This document shows, one piece after another, positions 25,486 through 34,869 of a stretch of DNA of 64,000 nt. The notes below the pieces were generated by a model. That model saw only the letters and a list, made by a program, of their open reading frames with translations, was not told where the DNA came from and did no database searches. Position 1 is the stretch's first letter. Each line of letters starts with the position of its first letter. Made by a program: the position numbers and the translations under genes. The stretch is taken from the NCBI RefSeq assembly GCF_014197035.1, contig NZ_JACIEU010000008.1:186001-250000 (forward strand), written 5' to 3'. This DNA is from Sphingobium scionense (GTDB taxonomy: Bacteria; Pseudomonadota; Alphaproteobacteria; Sphingomonadales; Sphingomonadaceae).

Positions 25486-25552
25486 TTGTGAGGGAGGGCC
25501 GGAAGCCCATTATTTAACCGATCAGGTTGACCGCGATCCTATCCCTCGTTCT

Positions 25553-26437
25553 TCACTCTTCACCCCGCAACTCCAGCCGGCTGGCCCGGTCGAAGATGGT
25601 GAGTACCAGCGGGTCGGCTTCGGCGGCGCGGACGGCGACGTGGAAGTCGACCGGCGGCATGAGCGGGGCGCCGGGCACCGGGACCAATCGACCGTCGGCC
25701 AGTTGCTGGCGGGCCATCGGCCGGGGGAAGATGCCGATGCCGCCGCCTTCCAGCACGATGTCGATCATGGTGCGGACATTGTTGCACAGGTTGAGCGGGC
25801 AGTCGGCCAGGCCCGAGGCGGCGATCGCGTCCTTCATGATGCGATAGAGCGGCGAGAGGTTGGTGAGCGACCAGATCGGTGGGCGAACATCCGCCATCGT
25901 TGCGACGGTCGCGGGGTTGGCGAGCCAGAGCAGGTCGACGCTGCCGATCGGCGCGGTGCGCAGCATCGGATGGGCGATCCGCCCGGCGGCGAAGGCGAGG
26001 TCGGCATGGCCCGAGGCGAGCTGCTGGATCAGGTCGGCGGTGAGCGCGATGTTGACCTCCAGGCTGACATGCGGCAGGTCGCGGCCAAGCTGGGCCACGA
26101 AGCCGGGCAGGCAACTGGCCGCCGCGATCTCGCCCGCGCCGATGCGGATGATGCCGGTCGCGCCGGATATGTCGCTGCAGCCCATCAGCACGCCCTGGAA
26201 TCGTGCCCAGAGCGGTTCGCTCTCGCGCACCAGCTCGCGCCCGGCGGGGGTAAGCGCCATCGTCCGTCCTTCACGGCGGAAGAGGGCAGTGCCCAGATGG
26301 CTTTCCAGTTCGCGCACCCGCGCGGAAATGGCCGGCTGGGTGGTGTTGAGGCGCGCCGCCGCCGCCGCGAAGGTGCTCAGCCGCGCGATCCAGAGCAGGG
26401 TTTCGAGATGGTAGAAGGCGATGCGATTGATAGACAT
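25553..26437 (-). CDS. LysR-family transcriptional regulator
   Basis: A 294-residue LTTR. The N-terminal winged helix-turn-helix has the classical signature (WIARLSTFAAAAARLNTTQPAISARVRELE), followed by an effector-binding domain with no identifiable ligand. It is divergent from scoA with a short shared upstream region, so it probably controls the CoA-transferase operon in response to a short-chain acid or CoA-thioester-related metabolite. This is inferred from arrangement only. Confidence 0.92.
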   Translation of the reverse strand: MSINRIAFYHLETLLWIARLSTFAAAAARLNTTQPAISARVRELESHLGTALFRREGRTMALTPAGRELVRESEPLWARFQGVLMGCSDISGATGIIRIGAGEIAAASCLPGFVAQLGRDLPHVSLEVNIALTADLIQQLASGHADLAFAAGRIAHPMLRTAPIGSVDLLWLANPATVATMADVRPPIWSLTNLSPLYRIMKDAIAASGLADCPLNLCNNVRTMIDIVLEGGGIGIFPRPMARQQLADGRLVPVPGAPLMPPVDFHVAVRAAEADPLVLTIFDRASRLELRGEE

Positions 26438-26464
26438 TGTTTGGGTTTAACCGAAAAAACAAAT
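26436..26464. promoter_or_regulatory. Candidate LysR operator between lysR and scoA
   Basis: Imperfect dyad ATTGTTT...AAACAAAT, arms about 14 nt apart, at the lysR start and upstream of scoA. AT-rich dyads of this kind are typical LTTR sites, but this one is unproven. Confidence 0.3.
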
Positions 26465-26526
26465 CATTGGTATTGATCGGTCGGCCTGCCTAGTCTGCGC
26501 GCAAATCTGACAAAGGATGGATGCCG

Positions 26527-27237
26527 ATGGCCAAGAAGCTCTACCCCGATGCCGCCGCCGCGCTGGAGGGGCTGCTGTTCGACGGCATGCATCTGTGCGC
26601 GGGCGGCTTTGGCCTGTGCGGCATTCCCGAGCGGCTGATCGACGCGATCCGCGATTCGGGGGTCAAAGATCTGACCATCGCCAGCAACAATGCCGGCATC
26701 GACGGCGAGGGGCTGGGCAAGCTGCTGCGCACGCGCCAGGTCAAGAAGATGATCTCCTCCTATGTCGGCGAGAACAAGGAGTTCGAGCGGCAATATCTGG
26801 CCGGCGAGCTGGAGGTGGAATTCTGTCCGCAGGGGACGCTGGCCGAGCGTTGCCGCGCGGGCGGGGCGGGCATTCCCGGCTTCTACACCAAGACCGGCGT
26901 CGGCACTGCGGTCGCCGAGGGCAAGGAAGTCAAGAATTTCGACGGCCAGGACTATATATTGGAGCGCGGCATCTTTGCCGATGTCGCGATCATCAAGGGC
27001 TGGAAGGCGGACGAGAGCGGCAACCTGATTTTCCGCAAGACCGCGCGCAATTTCAACGCGCCGATGGCGACGGCGGCGAAGATCTGTATCGCCGAGGTGG
27101 AGGAAGTGGTGCCGGTCGGCAGCCTGGACCCCGATGCGATCCATCTGCCCGGCATCTACGTCAAGCGGATGATCGTCGGCGCGCCCTATGACAAGAAGAT
27201 CGAGTTTCGCACCGTGCGCCAGAGGGACGCCGCCTGA
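26527..27237 (+). CDS. scoA: 3-oxoacid CoA-transferase subunit A
   Basis: Alpha subunit of a family I CoA transferase (succinyl-CoA:3-ketoacid type), moving CoA between succinate and acetoacetate. The family's [14 protein letters not shown] glycine-rich region, [12 protein letters not shown] and [13 protein letters not shown] motifs are present. The start at 26527 is 9 nt after AAAGGA and matches MxKKLY N-termini; ATG 26521 is alternative. Its stop overlaps the next ATG by one base. The beta subunit is two genes away. Confidence 0.94.
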   Translation: MAKKLYPDAAAALEGLLFDGMHLCAGGFGLCGIPERLIDAIRDSGVKDLTIASNNAGIDGEGLGKLLRTRQVKKMISSYVGENKEFERQYLAGELEVEFCPQGTLAERCRAGGAGIPGFYTKTGVGTAVAEGKEVKNFDGQDYILERGIFADVAIIKGWKADESGNLIFRKTARNFNAPMATAAKICIAEVEEVVPVGSLDPDAIHLPGIYVKRMIVGAPYDKKIEFRTVRQRDAA

Positions 27238-28133
27238 TGGCGACGATGATGCGGCTTGCGTCGGCGCTGTTGCTGGCGCCGCTGGCGGCCTGCGCGACGA
27301 CCACCGCGACGACAAGTGCGACTGACCCGGCGCCGGTGCTTCCGACCGGACCGGCGGTGCCGCCGGCCGGCATGCAATATCTCTATGGATCGGGCGAGGC
27401 GGCGGCTTTGTCGCGCCAGGCCTGGACCGCTTTGGTCGCCCATGCCGCCGCTGTCGTGAAGGCGCGGCCGGCCGATTCTGTCGTGCTGGCCGAAGGCGCG
27501 AGCCTGGATGCGCCCAAGTTCGTGCCGTGTGGCAACCGGCCGTTCGCCGCGGTGTTCGACGTTGACGAGACGGTAATGCTGAACACCGGCTTCGAATATC
27601 ATGATGCGAAGACCGGCAAGGGTTATGATGCGGCTGACTGGGACGCGTGGGAAAAAACCGGCGAAGGCGCAGTCGGCCCGGTGCCGGGTGCGGATAGCGG
27701 CCTCAACGCGCTGCGGGCGATGGGCGTGACCGTGATCTTCAACACCAACCGTTCGGCCGCCAATGCCGACGCGACGGCGCGTGCGATCAAGGCGGCGGGG
27801 CTGGGCGAGGCGGTGCATGGCCAGACGCTGTATCTGGCCGGCGACGACGCGATGGGGTCGCGCAAGGACGGCCGGCGCTGGACGATCTCGCGCAGCTATT
27901 GCGTGATCGCGCTGGGTGGCGACCAGCTCGGCGATTTCACCGATCTGTTCAATGCCGGGCAGAGCGTGCCGGTGCGCCGCGCCGCGACCGAAGGGGCTGC
28001 GATCGCGAAACTCTGGGGCGCGGGCTGGTTCGTCCTGCCGAACCCGGTTTATGGCAGCGGCCTCAAGGGCGGCTTCGACGATGTTTTTCCTGCCGACAAG
28101 AGGTGGGCGCCGCCCGCCCAAGGGGAGAAGTGA
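27237..28133 (+). CDS. HAD acid phosphatase lipoprotein (e(P4)/class B-like)
   Basis: Secreted phosphatase of the HAD superfamily. A lipobox LAAC (Cys19) is followed by a Thr/Pro-rich linker. The catalytic FDVDETVM at ~107 (Asp108 nucleophile, Asp110 acid-base), the VIFNTNRS motif II and a C-terminal [19 protein letters not shown] segment match 5-nucleotidase, lipoprotein e(P4) proteins. It overlaps the scoA stop by one base and ends 2 nt before scoB. An exported phosphatase inside a cytoplasmic CoA-transferase operon is odd. Substrate is unknown; nucleotides or CoA-like molecules are speculation. Confidence 0.87.
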   Translation: MATMMRLASALLLAPLAACATTTATTSATDPAPVLPTGPAVPPAGMQYLYGSGEAAALSRQAWTALVAHAAAVVKARPADSVVLAEGASLDAPKFVPCGNRPFAAVFDVDETVMLNTGFEYHDAKTGKGYDAADWDAWEKTGEGAVGPVPGADSGLNALRAMGVTVIFNTNRSAANADATARAIKAAGLGEAVHGQTLYLAGDDAMGSRKDGRRWTISRSYCVIALGGDQLGDFTDLFNAGQSVPVRRAATEGAAIAKLWGAGWFVLPNPVYGSGLKGGFDDVFPADKRWAPPAQGEK

Positions 28134-28135
28134 TA

Positions 28136-28771
28136 ATGCCCTGGACCCGTGACGAGATGGCCGCGCGTGCGGCGAAGGAGCTGGAGGACGGCTTCTATGT
28201 GAATCTGGGCATCGGCATTCCGACGCTGGTGGCGAACCATATTCCCGATGGCGTCGAAGTGACGCTTCAAAGCGAGAATGGCATGCTGGGCATCGGTCCC
28301 TTCCCCTATGAGGGCGAGGAAGATGCGGACCTGATCAACGCCGGCAAGCAGACGATCAGCGAGCTGCCGCAATCGGCCTATTTCAGTTCGTCCGACAGTT
28401 TCGCGATGATCCGCGGCGGGCATATCGACCTGACCGTCCTTGGTGCGATGGAAGTGGCCGAGAATGGCGACATCGCCAACTGGATGATCCCCGGCAAGAT
28501 GATCAAGGGCATGGGCGGCGCGATGGACCTGGTCGCCGGCGTCAAGAAGATCATCGTGGTGATGGAGCATACGTCCAAGAATGGCGATCCCAAGTTCATT
28601 CCCGCCTGCACCCTGCCGCTGACCGGCAAGAATGTGGTCGACATGATCGTCACCGACCTCTGCGTCTTCCAGCGCCCCGACCATGACAGCCCGTTCAAGC
28701 TCGTTGAGCTGGCGCCGGGCGTGACCGCCGAGGAAGTCGCTGCTAAGACGACCGCCCATTATCTCAGCTAA
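28136..28771 (+). CDS. scoB: 3-oxoacid CoA-transferase subunit B
   Basis: Beta subunit of the ScoAB CoA transferase. The catalytic Glu47 lies in [12 protein letters not shown]. The [12 protein letters not shown] and [10 protein letters not shown] motifs are typical, and the 211-residue length is normal. The start at 28136 follows the AGGGGAGA Shine-Dalgarno. Confidence 0.95.
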   Translation: MPWTRDEMAARAAKELEDGFYVNLGIGIPTLVANHIPDGVEVTLQSENGMLGIGPFPYEGEEDADLINAGKQTISELPQSAYFSSSDSFAMIRGGHIDLTVLGAMEVAENGDIANWMIPGKMIKGMGGAMDLVAGVKKIIVVMEHTSKNGDPKFIPACTLPLTGKNVVDMIVTDLCVFQRPDHDSPFKLVELAPGVTAEEVAAKTTAHYLS

Positions 28772-28780
28772 GGGCGTTTC

Positions 28781-29221
28781 ATGAGCCTCGACGGCACCTA
28801 TGACGAAGCCAATATCTTTGCCCTGATCCTGCAGGGCAAGATCCCGTCGACCAAGCTGTACGAGGACGAGAATACGTTCGCCTTCCTCGACATCATGCCG
28901 CAGACGCGGGGCCATGCGCTGGTGATTTCCAAATGGTCGAAGGCGCGCAACCTGCTGGAGATGGAGGATGAGGCGCTGGCACAGGTGATGGCGACCACCA
29001 AGAAGGTCGCCACCGCCATCCGCAAGGCGCTGAACCCCGACGGCATCCAGATCGCCCAGTTCAACGGCGCGCCGGCGGGGCAGACGATCTTCCACCTGCA
29101 CGTCCATATCCTGCCGCGCTGGGAGGGCGACCCCAAGGGCTTCGCCGCCCATGGCGCCGGCGCGCAGGCGGACAAGGATGCGCTGGCGGCGCTGGCCGAA
29201 GAGATTCGCGCGCAGTTCTGA
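28781..29221 (+). CDS. HIT-family nucleotide hydrolase
   Basis: A 146-residue histidine-triad protein (Hint/HinT type) hydrolysing nucleoside phosphoramidates or adenylylated substrates. The triad FHLHVHILPRW is intact near residue 107. It starts 9 nt after scoB and ends 1 nt before the glycosyltransferase start codon, so it belongs to the same transcription unit. Confidence 0.93.
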   Translation: MSLDGTYDEANIFALILQGKIPSTKLYEDENTFAFLDIMPQTRGHALVISKWSKARNLLEMEDEALAQVMATTKKVATAIRKALNPDGIQIAQFNGAPAGQTIFHLHVHILPRWEGDPKGFAAHGAGAQADKDALAALAEEIRAQF

Positions 29222-29222
29222 C

Positions 29223-30518
29223 GTGGCGCTCAAACCCTTCAAGGCGCCGGGCGCGCGGCTGGCGCTGCGGTCCAAGTCGGCCAACAGTTATCAGACCGGC
29301 GACCGGGGCGGGGCCGAGGTGATCCTCGACGTGTCTCGGTTGCTTTCCAGGGCTTTTCACCCGACACCGACCGGCATCGATCGGGTCGAATATGTCTATG
29401 CCCGCGAATTGCTGGAGCGGATGCCCGACCGGCTGGCCTTTGCCGCCGTCCATCCCGCCGGCGGCTATTATGGGCGCCTGAACCATGCCGCAGTGCGCCA
29501 GTTCCTGGCCTTCACCGCAGCGAAATGGCGTAATGTGGATTCGCCCGGCGAGCGCAAGGAGCGGGCGGCGGTAATCCGCCATATGTTCGCGACGCGTCCG
29601 CGCCCGGTGCCCAAGGCCAAGGGGCCGCGCATCTATCTGCAGGCATCGCCCCATCATCTGGACGATGCGGCGCAGGTGGGGGCGATCCTGCGGGCAGAGG
29701 GCGCGAAGTTCGTCACGCTGGTGCATGATGTCATTCCGCTGAGCCATCCCGAATTCGCCCGCCCGCAAGGGGCGGACGAGCATCGCCGCCGGCTGCGCAG
29801 CATCGACCTTTATGCAACCGGCATCATCGGCAACAGCCAGGCGACGCTGGACGCGCTGGAACCGCATCTGTCGAACGGCCTGGTCGATCGCCAGACATGC
29901 GTCGCCCATTTCGGCGCCGATCCGCCCGATGTGTTTGGCGGGTCCGGCACGACGATCCCGCAGCGGCCTTATTTCGTCTATCTGTCGACGATCGAGCCGC
30001 GGAAGAATCATCTGCTGCTGCTCAATATCTGGCGGCGGATGGTGGACGAACTGGGCGATGCGGCGCCGATGCTGGTGCTGATCGGCCGGCGCGGCTGGGA
30101 AAATGAGAATGTCATCGACATGCTGGAGCGGGGCGAGGCGCTGCGCGGCCATGTGGTCGAGGCGGGCGAGCTGCCCGACAACCAGATGCAGGATCTGGTC
30201 GCGGGCGCGCGGGCGATGCTGATGCCGTCCTTTGCCGAAGGCTTTGGCATGCCGGTGGTCGAGGCGCTGTGCGCCGGCGTCCCGGTGATCTGCAGCGACA
30301 TTTCGGCCCATCGCGAGGTAGGCGGCGATGCGCCCGACTATATCGATCCACTCGATGGCATGGGCTGGATGCGGATGATCCATGCCTATGCCGCAGCGGA
30401 TTCGCCGCAGCGCGCGGCGCAGCTCGCGCGGATCGGCGGATGGCATGCGCCGACCTGGCGTGACTATTTCGACATAGTGGCGCAGCTATTGGAACAAGTG
30501 ACAGCTTCTGTTCCTTGA
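29223..30518 (+). CDS. Glycosyltransferase, GT4 family (capsule locus)
   Basis: GT-B retaining glycosyltransferase. The N-terminal half begins VILDVSRLLSRAFHPTPTGIDRV. The C-terminal half has the GT4 donor-binding signature MLMPSFAEGFGMPVVEALCAG with the E-x7-E arrangement, and the FVYLSTIEPRKNH entry motif. The GTG start at 29223 sits 1 nt after the HIT stop, so it is coupled. It opens the polysaccharide locus and shares its organisation with the GT at 42206. Linkage is unknown. Confidence 0.9.
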   Translation: MALKPFKAPGARLALRSKSANSYQTGDRGGAEVILDVSRLLSRAFHPTPTGIDRVEYVYARELLERMPDRLAFAAVHPAGGYYGRLNHAAVRQFLAFTAAKWRNVDSPGERKERAAVIRHMFATRPRPVPKAKGPRIYLQASPHHLDDAAQVGAILRAEGAKFVTLVHDVIPLSHPEFARPQGADEHRRRLRSIDLYATGIIGNSQATLDALEPHLSNGLVDRQTCVAHFGADPPDVFGGSGTTIPQRPYFVYLSTIEPRKNHLLLLNIWRRMVDELGDAAPMLVLIGRRGWENENVIDMLERGEALRGHVVEAGELPDNQMQDLVAGARAMLMPSFAEGFGMPVVEALCAGVPVICSDISAHREVGGDAPDYIDPLDGMGWMRMIHAYAAADSPQRAAQLARIGGWHAPTWRDYFDIVAQLLEQVTASVP

Positions 30519-30611
30519 CCTGGAATTTTCAGGCGATCATGGAATGGGTTGAATGCAATTCCCCTCCTTGGCGCTGGTCGGCTTGGGGGATGTGGTCGGG
30601 GGTAGGTGGAC

Positions 30612-32297
30612 ATGGCGGAAATGGCCGACGCGGGAGTCGGAACCTGCCGTCGTGCAGACCGCGTTCCGTTCCTGCGGTCGCCGCCTTTCCCCGGCATCGA
30701 TCCGGCCGTTGCGGCCATCAGTCATGCTGAACAGGACGGTTTCTCAGCGCCCATATCCGACGCGTTACTGGATGCGTTGCGGCTTGCACGGGTGGGCGGT
30801 GATTTCTGGGGGCATCGGCCAAAAGGTTTGCTGCTGGTCGCGCGCGAAGGTGTGCGCATCGACCCGTCCGTCTGCGCCGGCCTTGTTTTCGGGCAGATCG
30901 GGATTCTGCCCGCTGATGCCAGCGCAAAGCGGGCCGCAACGCCAGCAATCGGGCATTGGCTGCCTTCGGTCTGCGATCCCTGGGCCTTGCTGGCCGATGC
31001 GCGCGCCGTCCATGCCGAAGCGGACGATGACCTGGCCATCGTCGCAGGCTTGTTGGGTATAGCGGTCTTTGGGCCGGATGGCGCGGCATTGACCGCAGAG
31101 CGGTTGAAGGACGCCGCGCGTAATCGACTGGCACAAGCGCGCTATCGCGATTGCTTCAGTGGCGAGATGGTCGATGCCGCACATGCGGTTGCGCAACTGG
31201 CCGATTGGCGACGGCATGTGGACGGCAACAGAGGGATTGCGGCTGCAAGCGGCATGGCGTTCTGGAAGCGGGAAGCCATGCGTCATTTCCTGTGGGATGG
31301 AGTGCGCGCACCGCCGTTCCTGCCCCCGGCACGCGGTCTGGCGCGGGCACGGCGGGAAGCGGGGGCGCTGGCGATCTGGCCATCGCGGGTGCCCGTCACC
31401 ATTACAGCGGATGCGGCTGCCGTCGGCGTCGCCCTGGCACGGGTCGAGGACGGGTTTCTGCGTTCACGGGGGTTGGGCGCGGCGCTGCATCCGCCCGGAT
31501 CGGTGGTGATCGATCGATGCGGTATCTATTATAATGCGCGCGCGGCAAGCGATCTGGAACGCTTGCTCGCCACGCATGACTTTTCGCCGGATCTGGTCGA
31601 ACGTGCGCGGCTGTTGCGCGCGCGCGTCTGCGATGCCGGCGTTACCAAATATGGCGCCGAGGCGGGGCGGATGATCGACTTGCCGCCGGGCCGGCGCACG
31701 GTGCTGGCGGTGGGGCAGGTCGATGACGACATGTCGGTGCAACTGGGCGGAGCCGGGGTCGATGGCAATCTCGACTTTCTGGCGCGGGTGCGCCGCGCAG
31801 AACCGAACGCCTGGATCATCTATCGCCCCCATCCCGATGTGCAGGCCGGGCATCGCAAGGGGCATTTGAGCGACGCCGTCGTGTTGGAACATGCCGACGC
31901 GATCGACAGCGGCGCGCCGTTGATGGAATTGGTGCAGGCGGTGGACGATGTGCATGTCCTGTCATCGCTGACAGGCTTCGAGGCGTTGATGCGAGGCTGC
32001 TCCGTTACGGTTCATGGCATGCCTTTCTACGCGGGGTGGGGGCTGACACGGGATCTCGCCAAATCCTCTCCGCGAAGGGGGCGTCAACTCGACGTGGATC
32101 GACTTGTCGCGGCTGCACTCATTCTCTATCCTCGCTATATTGATCCCGTGACGCGCTTGCCTTGTGGCCCCGAACTGATGGTGGACCGCCTGGCGAGTGG
32201 ATCGACGCCGCCGATGACATGGCTCATTCGGTTGCGGGCGCTACAGGGGAAGCTACGAAGATTTATGACATTGTCCGCTGAGTTCCTTCATGGCTGA
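30612..32297 (+). CDS. kpsC: KpsC-like capsule Kdo-transferase (single-module form)
   Basis: Related to KpsC, which with KpsS builds the Kdo linker on the lipid terminus of ABC-exported capsules. The diagnostic VEDGFLRSRGLG, VVIDRCGIYYN, IYRPHPDVQAGHR and TGFEALMRGCSVTVHGMPFYAGWGLT motifs each occur once. Classical KpsC carries two such modules in ~670-700 residues; here only one full module follows a divergent N-terminal ~260 residues. The start is uncertain (GTG 30606, ATG 30612, ATG 30621). It overlaps kpsS by 8 nt. Confidence 0.85.
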   Translation: MAEMADAGVGTCRRADRVPFLRSPPFPGIDPAVAAISHAEQDGFSAPISDALLDALRLARVGGDFWGHRPKGLLLVAREGVRIDPSVCAGLVFGQIGILPADASAKRAATPAIGHWLPSVCDPWALLADARAVHAEADDDLAIVAGLLGIAVFGPDGAALTAERLKDAARNRLAQARYRDCFSGEMVDAAHAVAQLADWRRHVDGNRGIAAASGMAFWKREAMRHFLWDGVRAPPFLPPARGLARARREAGALAIWPSRVPVTITADAAAVGVALARVEDGFLRSRGLGAALHPPGSVVIDRCGIYYNARAASDLERLLATHDFSPDLVERARLLRARVCDAGVTKYGAEAGRMIDLPPGRRTVLAVGQVDDDMSVQLGGAGVDGNLDFLARVRRAEPNAWIIYRPHPDVQAGHRKGHLSDAVVLEHADAIDSGAPLMELVQAVDDVHVLSSLTGFEALMRGCSVTVHGMPFYAGWGLTRDLAKSSPRRGRQLDVDRLVAAALILYPRYIDPVTRLPCGPELMVDRLASGSTPPMTWLIRLRALQGKLRRFMTLSAEFLHG

Positions 32298-33570
32298 ACC
32301 TTCGTCCAAAACATTTTTGTTCCTGCAGGGGCCGCATGGTCCCTATTTCTCGATGCTGGCCAACGCGCTTCGTGCGCGCGGGCAGGCTGCGCTGCGGATC
32401 AATATCAATGGCGGCGACAAGGTGGACTGGCCAGGCGAGGCGACCGATTATCGCGGGACATTTCGCAACTGGCCGCTCTTCTTTGACGATTTTGTCGTCA
32501 ACCATGGCGTGACGGATCTTGTCCTCTATGGTGATTGCCGCCCCTACCATACCTCTGCGCATGGCATGGCCCGACTGCGCAACCTGCGCGTCCATGTGGT
32601 CGAGGAAGGTTATATTCGGCCCGATTTCCTGACTTTGCAGGATGATGGCGTGAACGGCAATTCGACGCTGCCGCTCGACCCGCAATGGTATCTGGATCAG
32701 GCGCGCAGCTTGCCCGATTATGACGCCGCGCTGCCGCAGGTGCCTTCGACTTTCCGCGCACGGGCGCGCAACACGATGCGCAATGGCCTGGCCTCTGCCT
32801 TCATGCGCCCCTATTTCCCCTTTTACCGGACCCATCGCCCGCACAGTTTTCTGATGGAATCGGTTGCCTGGTGCCGTAAATTGGTGATGCGCAACGGCGA
32901 TGCCCACCGCTCGCTGGCCGCATGGGAAAGCGTCAAGGACAGGCCCTATTTCACCCTGCCGTTGCAGTTAAATTCAGATTACCAGATTCGGGTTCATTCG
33001 CCGTTCGGCAATATGCGCGCCGCGCTGCGCTTTGTTATCAAGAGTTTTGCCCAGCACGCGCCCGCCCATGTCTCGCTGGTGATCAAGCGGCATCCGCTCG
33101 ATCCCGGACTGGTGCCATGGCACCGGCTGACCCGTCGGCTGGCGGCGCATTATGGGGTCCAGGACCGAGTGGTCTACCTCGCCGACTGGGACATCGCCGA
33201 GGTCGTGCGGAAATCGCTTGGCGTGGTCACGATCAACAGCACCGTCGGAACGCTGGCACTGAACAGTGGCAAGCCGGTCGTGGTATTGGGGCATGCGGTC
33301 TACAAGGTGCCCGGGGTGGTCTATCGTGCCAGCTTGGACGATTTCTGGCAGGCCCCGCGTCAACCCGACATGAAGCTTTATTCCGCCTTCCGCCGGGTAT
33401 TGATCGATCGGTGCCTGATCCGGGGTGGACTGCTGAGCGAGGAAGGGCTGCAGATGCTGGTCGACAATGCGGTCGAACGGTTGCTGCGCGATCGGGGGCG
33501 CCTGCCGGTGGCAAAGGTGATCGCCCATCCCGTGAGATCATCGCCATCGCCGGGATACGCATCGCGATAA
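32290..33570 (+). CDS. kpsS: KpsS-like capsule polysaccharide protein
   Basis: A 426-residue homologue of KpsS, the transferase that adds the first Kdo to lyso-phosphatidylglycerol in ABC-dependent capsules. The N-terminal FLQGPHGPYFSMLANALR motif, VVEEGYIRPDFLTL and the conserved IKRHPLDPG ... TINSTVGTLALNSGKPVVVLG donor-site segments are intact. It overlaps kpsC on the same strand, as in other capsule loci. Confidence 0.92.
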   Translation: MAEPSSKTFLFLQGPHGPYFSMLANALRARGQAALRININGGDKVDWPGEATDYRGTFRNWPLFFDDFVVNHGVTDLVLYGDCRPYHTSAHGMARLRNLRVHVVEEGYIRPDFLTLQDDGVNGNSTLPLDPQWYLDQARSLPDYDAALPQVPSTFRARARNTMRNGLASAFMRPYFPFYRTHRPHSFLMESVAWCRKLVMRNGDAHRSLAAWESVKDRPYFTLPLQLNSDYQIRVHSPFGNMRAALRFVIKSFAQHAPAHVSLVIKRHPLDPGLVPWHRLTRRLAAHYGVQDRVVYLADWDIAEVVRKSLGVVTINSTVGTLALNSGKPVVVLGHAVYKVPGVVYRASLDDFWQAPRQPDMKLYSAFRRVLIDRCLIRGGLLSEEGLQMLVDNAVERLLRDRGRLPVAKVIAHPVRSSPSPGYASR

Positions 33571-33658
33571 CAATCCTGTGTAATGCACGAATCTCCGATT
33601 TCAGTTCATCGGTTCGCAAAGGCGGGTCGAACCGAAACGTCACTCTTTAGGATCAAGC

Positions 33659-34741
33659 ATGCAAATCCATCCCGTAATCCTGATCGGCGGTTCCGGAACA
33701 CGGCTCTGGCCTCTTTCCAGACCGGCGCGTCCCAAACAATTCTTGCCGCTGGTCAGCGATCGCTCAATGCTGGACGAAACGATTCAGCGCGTCGCCGATC
33801 GAGAAGGATTTGCGGCACCGGTCCTGGTTTCGGGGCAGCAGCATCTGTCCGTCGTGCAGGATCTGCTGTCACAGAGCGGTGACGAACAGACCACGCTATT
33901 GATAGAGCCGGAGGGACGCAATACTGCGCCGGCAATCGCCATGGCGGCGCACTGGATCGTCCAGACGCAGGGCGATGGCCTGATGCTGGTCATGCCGTCC
34001 GATCATGTCATCACCGACGTCGAAACCTTCCACCGCCATCTGGATCATGCCCGGCCGGTAGCGGAGGCGGGGCATTTGGTGACTTTCGGGATCAAGCCAG
34101 ATCATCCTGCGACAGGTTATGGCTATATCGAGAAGGGGCAGCCGATCAACGAAGGCCATTCCGTTTTTCATGTCAGCAAGTTCGTCGAAAAGCCGCCACT
34201 GGCGGTTGCCGAGCAATATCTTGCAGATGGACGTTATGACTGGAATGCCGGTATTTTCCTGTTCACGGCTCAATCTTTCCTGAAGGAACTCGCGCAGCAT
34301 GCGCCGAGCGTGGCGGAGCCGGTTGCCCGTGCGATGGCGAATCCGATCCAGGAGGCAGGCATAGTGCGGCCCGAGGCGGAGCATTTCCTTGCCTGTGCCA
34401 ATGACTCGATCGATTATGCCGTGCTGGAGAAGACCGATCGGGCCGCTGTCGTTGCCATTGATGTCGGCTGGTCGGACGTTGGCACCTGGGATGCACTGTG
34501 GGCAGTGCGCGCCCGGGATGAAAATGAAAACAGCATTCAGGGAACCGCCGTCACGCTGGACAGCTCGGGTAATTTGCTACTGGCTGCGGGAGGTCCGCCG
34601 ATCGCCGTGCTCGGGGTGACGGACTCGATCGTGATTTCCACGTCGGATGTCGTGATGGTGCTGCCACGCGATCGATCGCAAGATGTGAAAGCGCTGGTCG
34701 ATATATTCGACAAGGCGGCGGCGGGCGTGAAGAGTGTCTGA
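33659..34741 (+). CDS. manC: Mannose-1-phosphate guanylyltransferase
   Basis: Makes GDP-mannose, substrate of the gmd/rmd pair across the adjacent terminator. The nucleotidyltransferase signature ILIGGSGTRLWPLSRPARPKQFL is at residues 8-30, and the VMPSDHVI and GYGYIEKG segments follow. At 360 residues it lacks the C-terminal phosphomannose isomerase domain of bifunctional ManC/AlgA, so mannose-6-phosphate supply must come from elsewhere. AGGAT precedes the ATG. Confidence 0.95.
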   Translation: MQIHPVILIGGSGTRLWPLSRPARPKQFLPLVSDRSMLDETIQRVADREGFAAPVLVSGQQHLSVVQDLLSQSGDEQTTLLIEPEGRNTAPAIAMAAHWIVQTQGDGLMLVMPSDHVITDVETFHRHLDHARPVAEAGHLVTFGIKPDHPATGYGYIEKGQPINEGHSVFHVSKFVEKPPLAVAEQYLADGRYDWNAGIFLFTAQSFLKELAQHAPSVAEPVARAMANPIQEAGIVRPEAEHFLACANDSIDYAVLEKTDRAAVVAIDVGWSDVGTWDALWAVRARDENENSIQGTAVTLDSSGNLLLAAGGPPIAVLGVTDSIVISTSDVVMVLPRDRSQDVKALVDIFDKAAAGVKSV

Positions 34742-34813
34742 TCGCCCGCGTGGGCTGGCCAATCGAGAAGCGACCAGTCTTCGGATAGGGATATTCGATC
34801 ATAACCTGACACA

Positions 34814-34869
34814 CGTCATCGGGGGAAGCGCGAAGCATGACGCGCGTCCCCCGATGACGAGGAGTTTTT
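34814..34869 (+). terminator. Strong intrinsic terminator after manC
   Basis: Perfect 12-bp stem CGTCATCGGGGG/CCCCCGATGACG (34814-34825 and 34848-34859), then AGGAG and five T. It ends at the stop codon of the convergent export gene. Confidence 0.85.

Larger units (their letters stand above)
25088..25552. other. 465-nt intergenic region between convergent thiSG and lysR
   Basis: No credible gene. It holds the second TGTCGC-array element (25111-25278) and a 22-bp imperfect inverted repeat (25395-25485), both described separately. The stretch between them is without visible signals. Confidence 0.65.
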
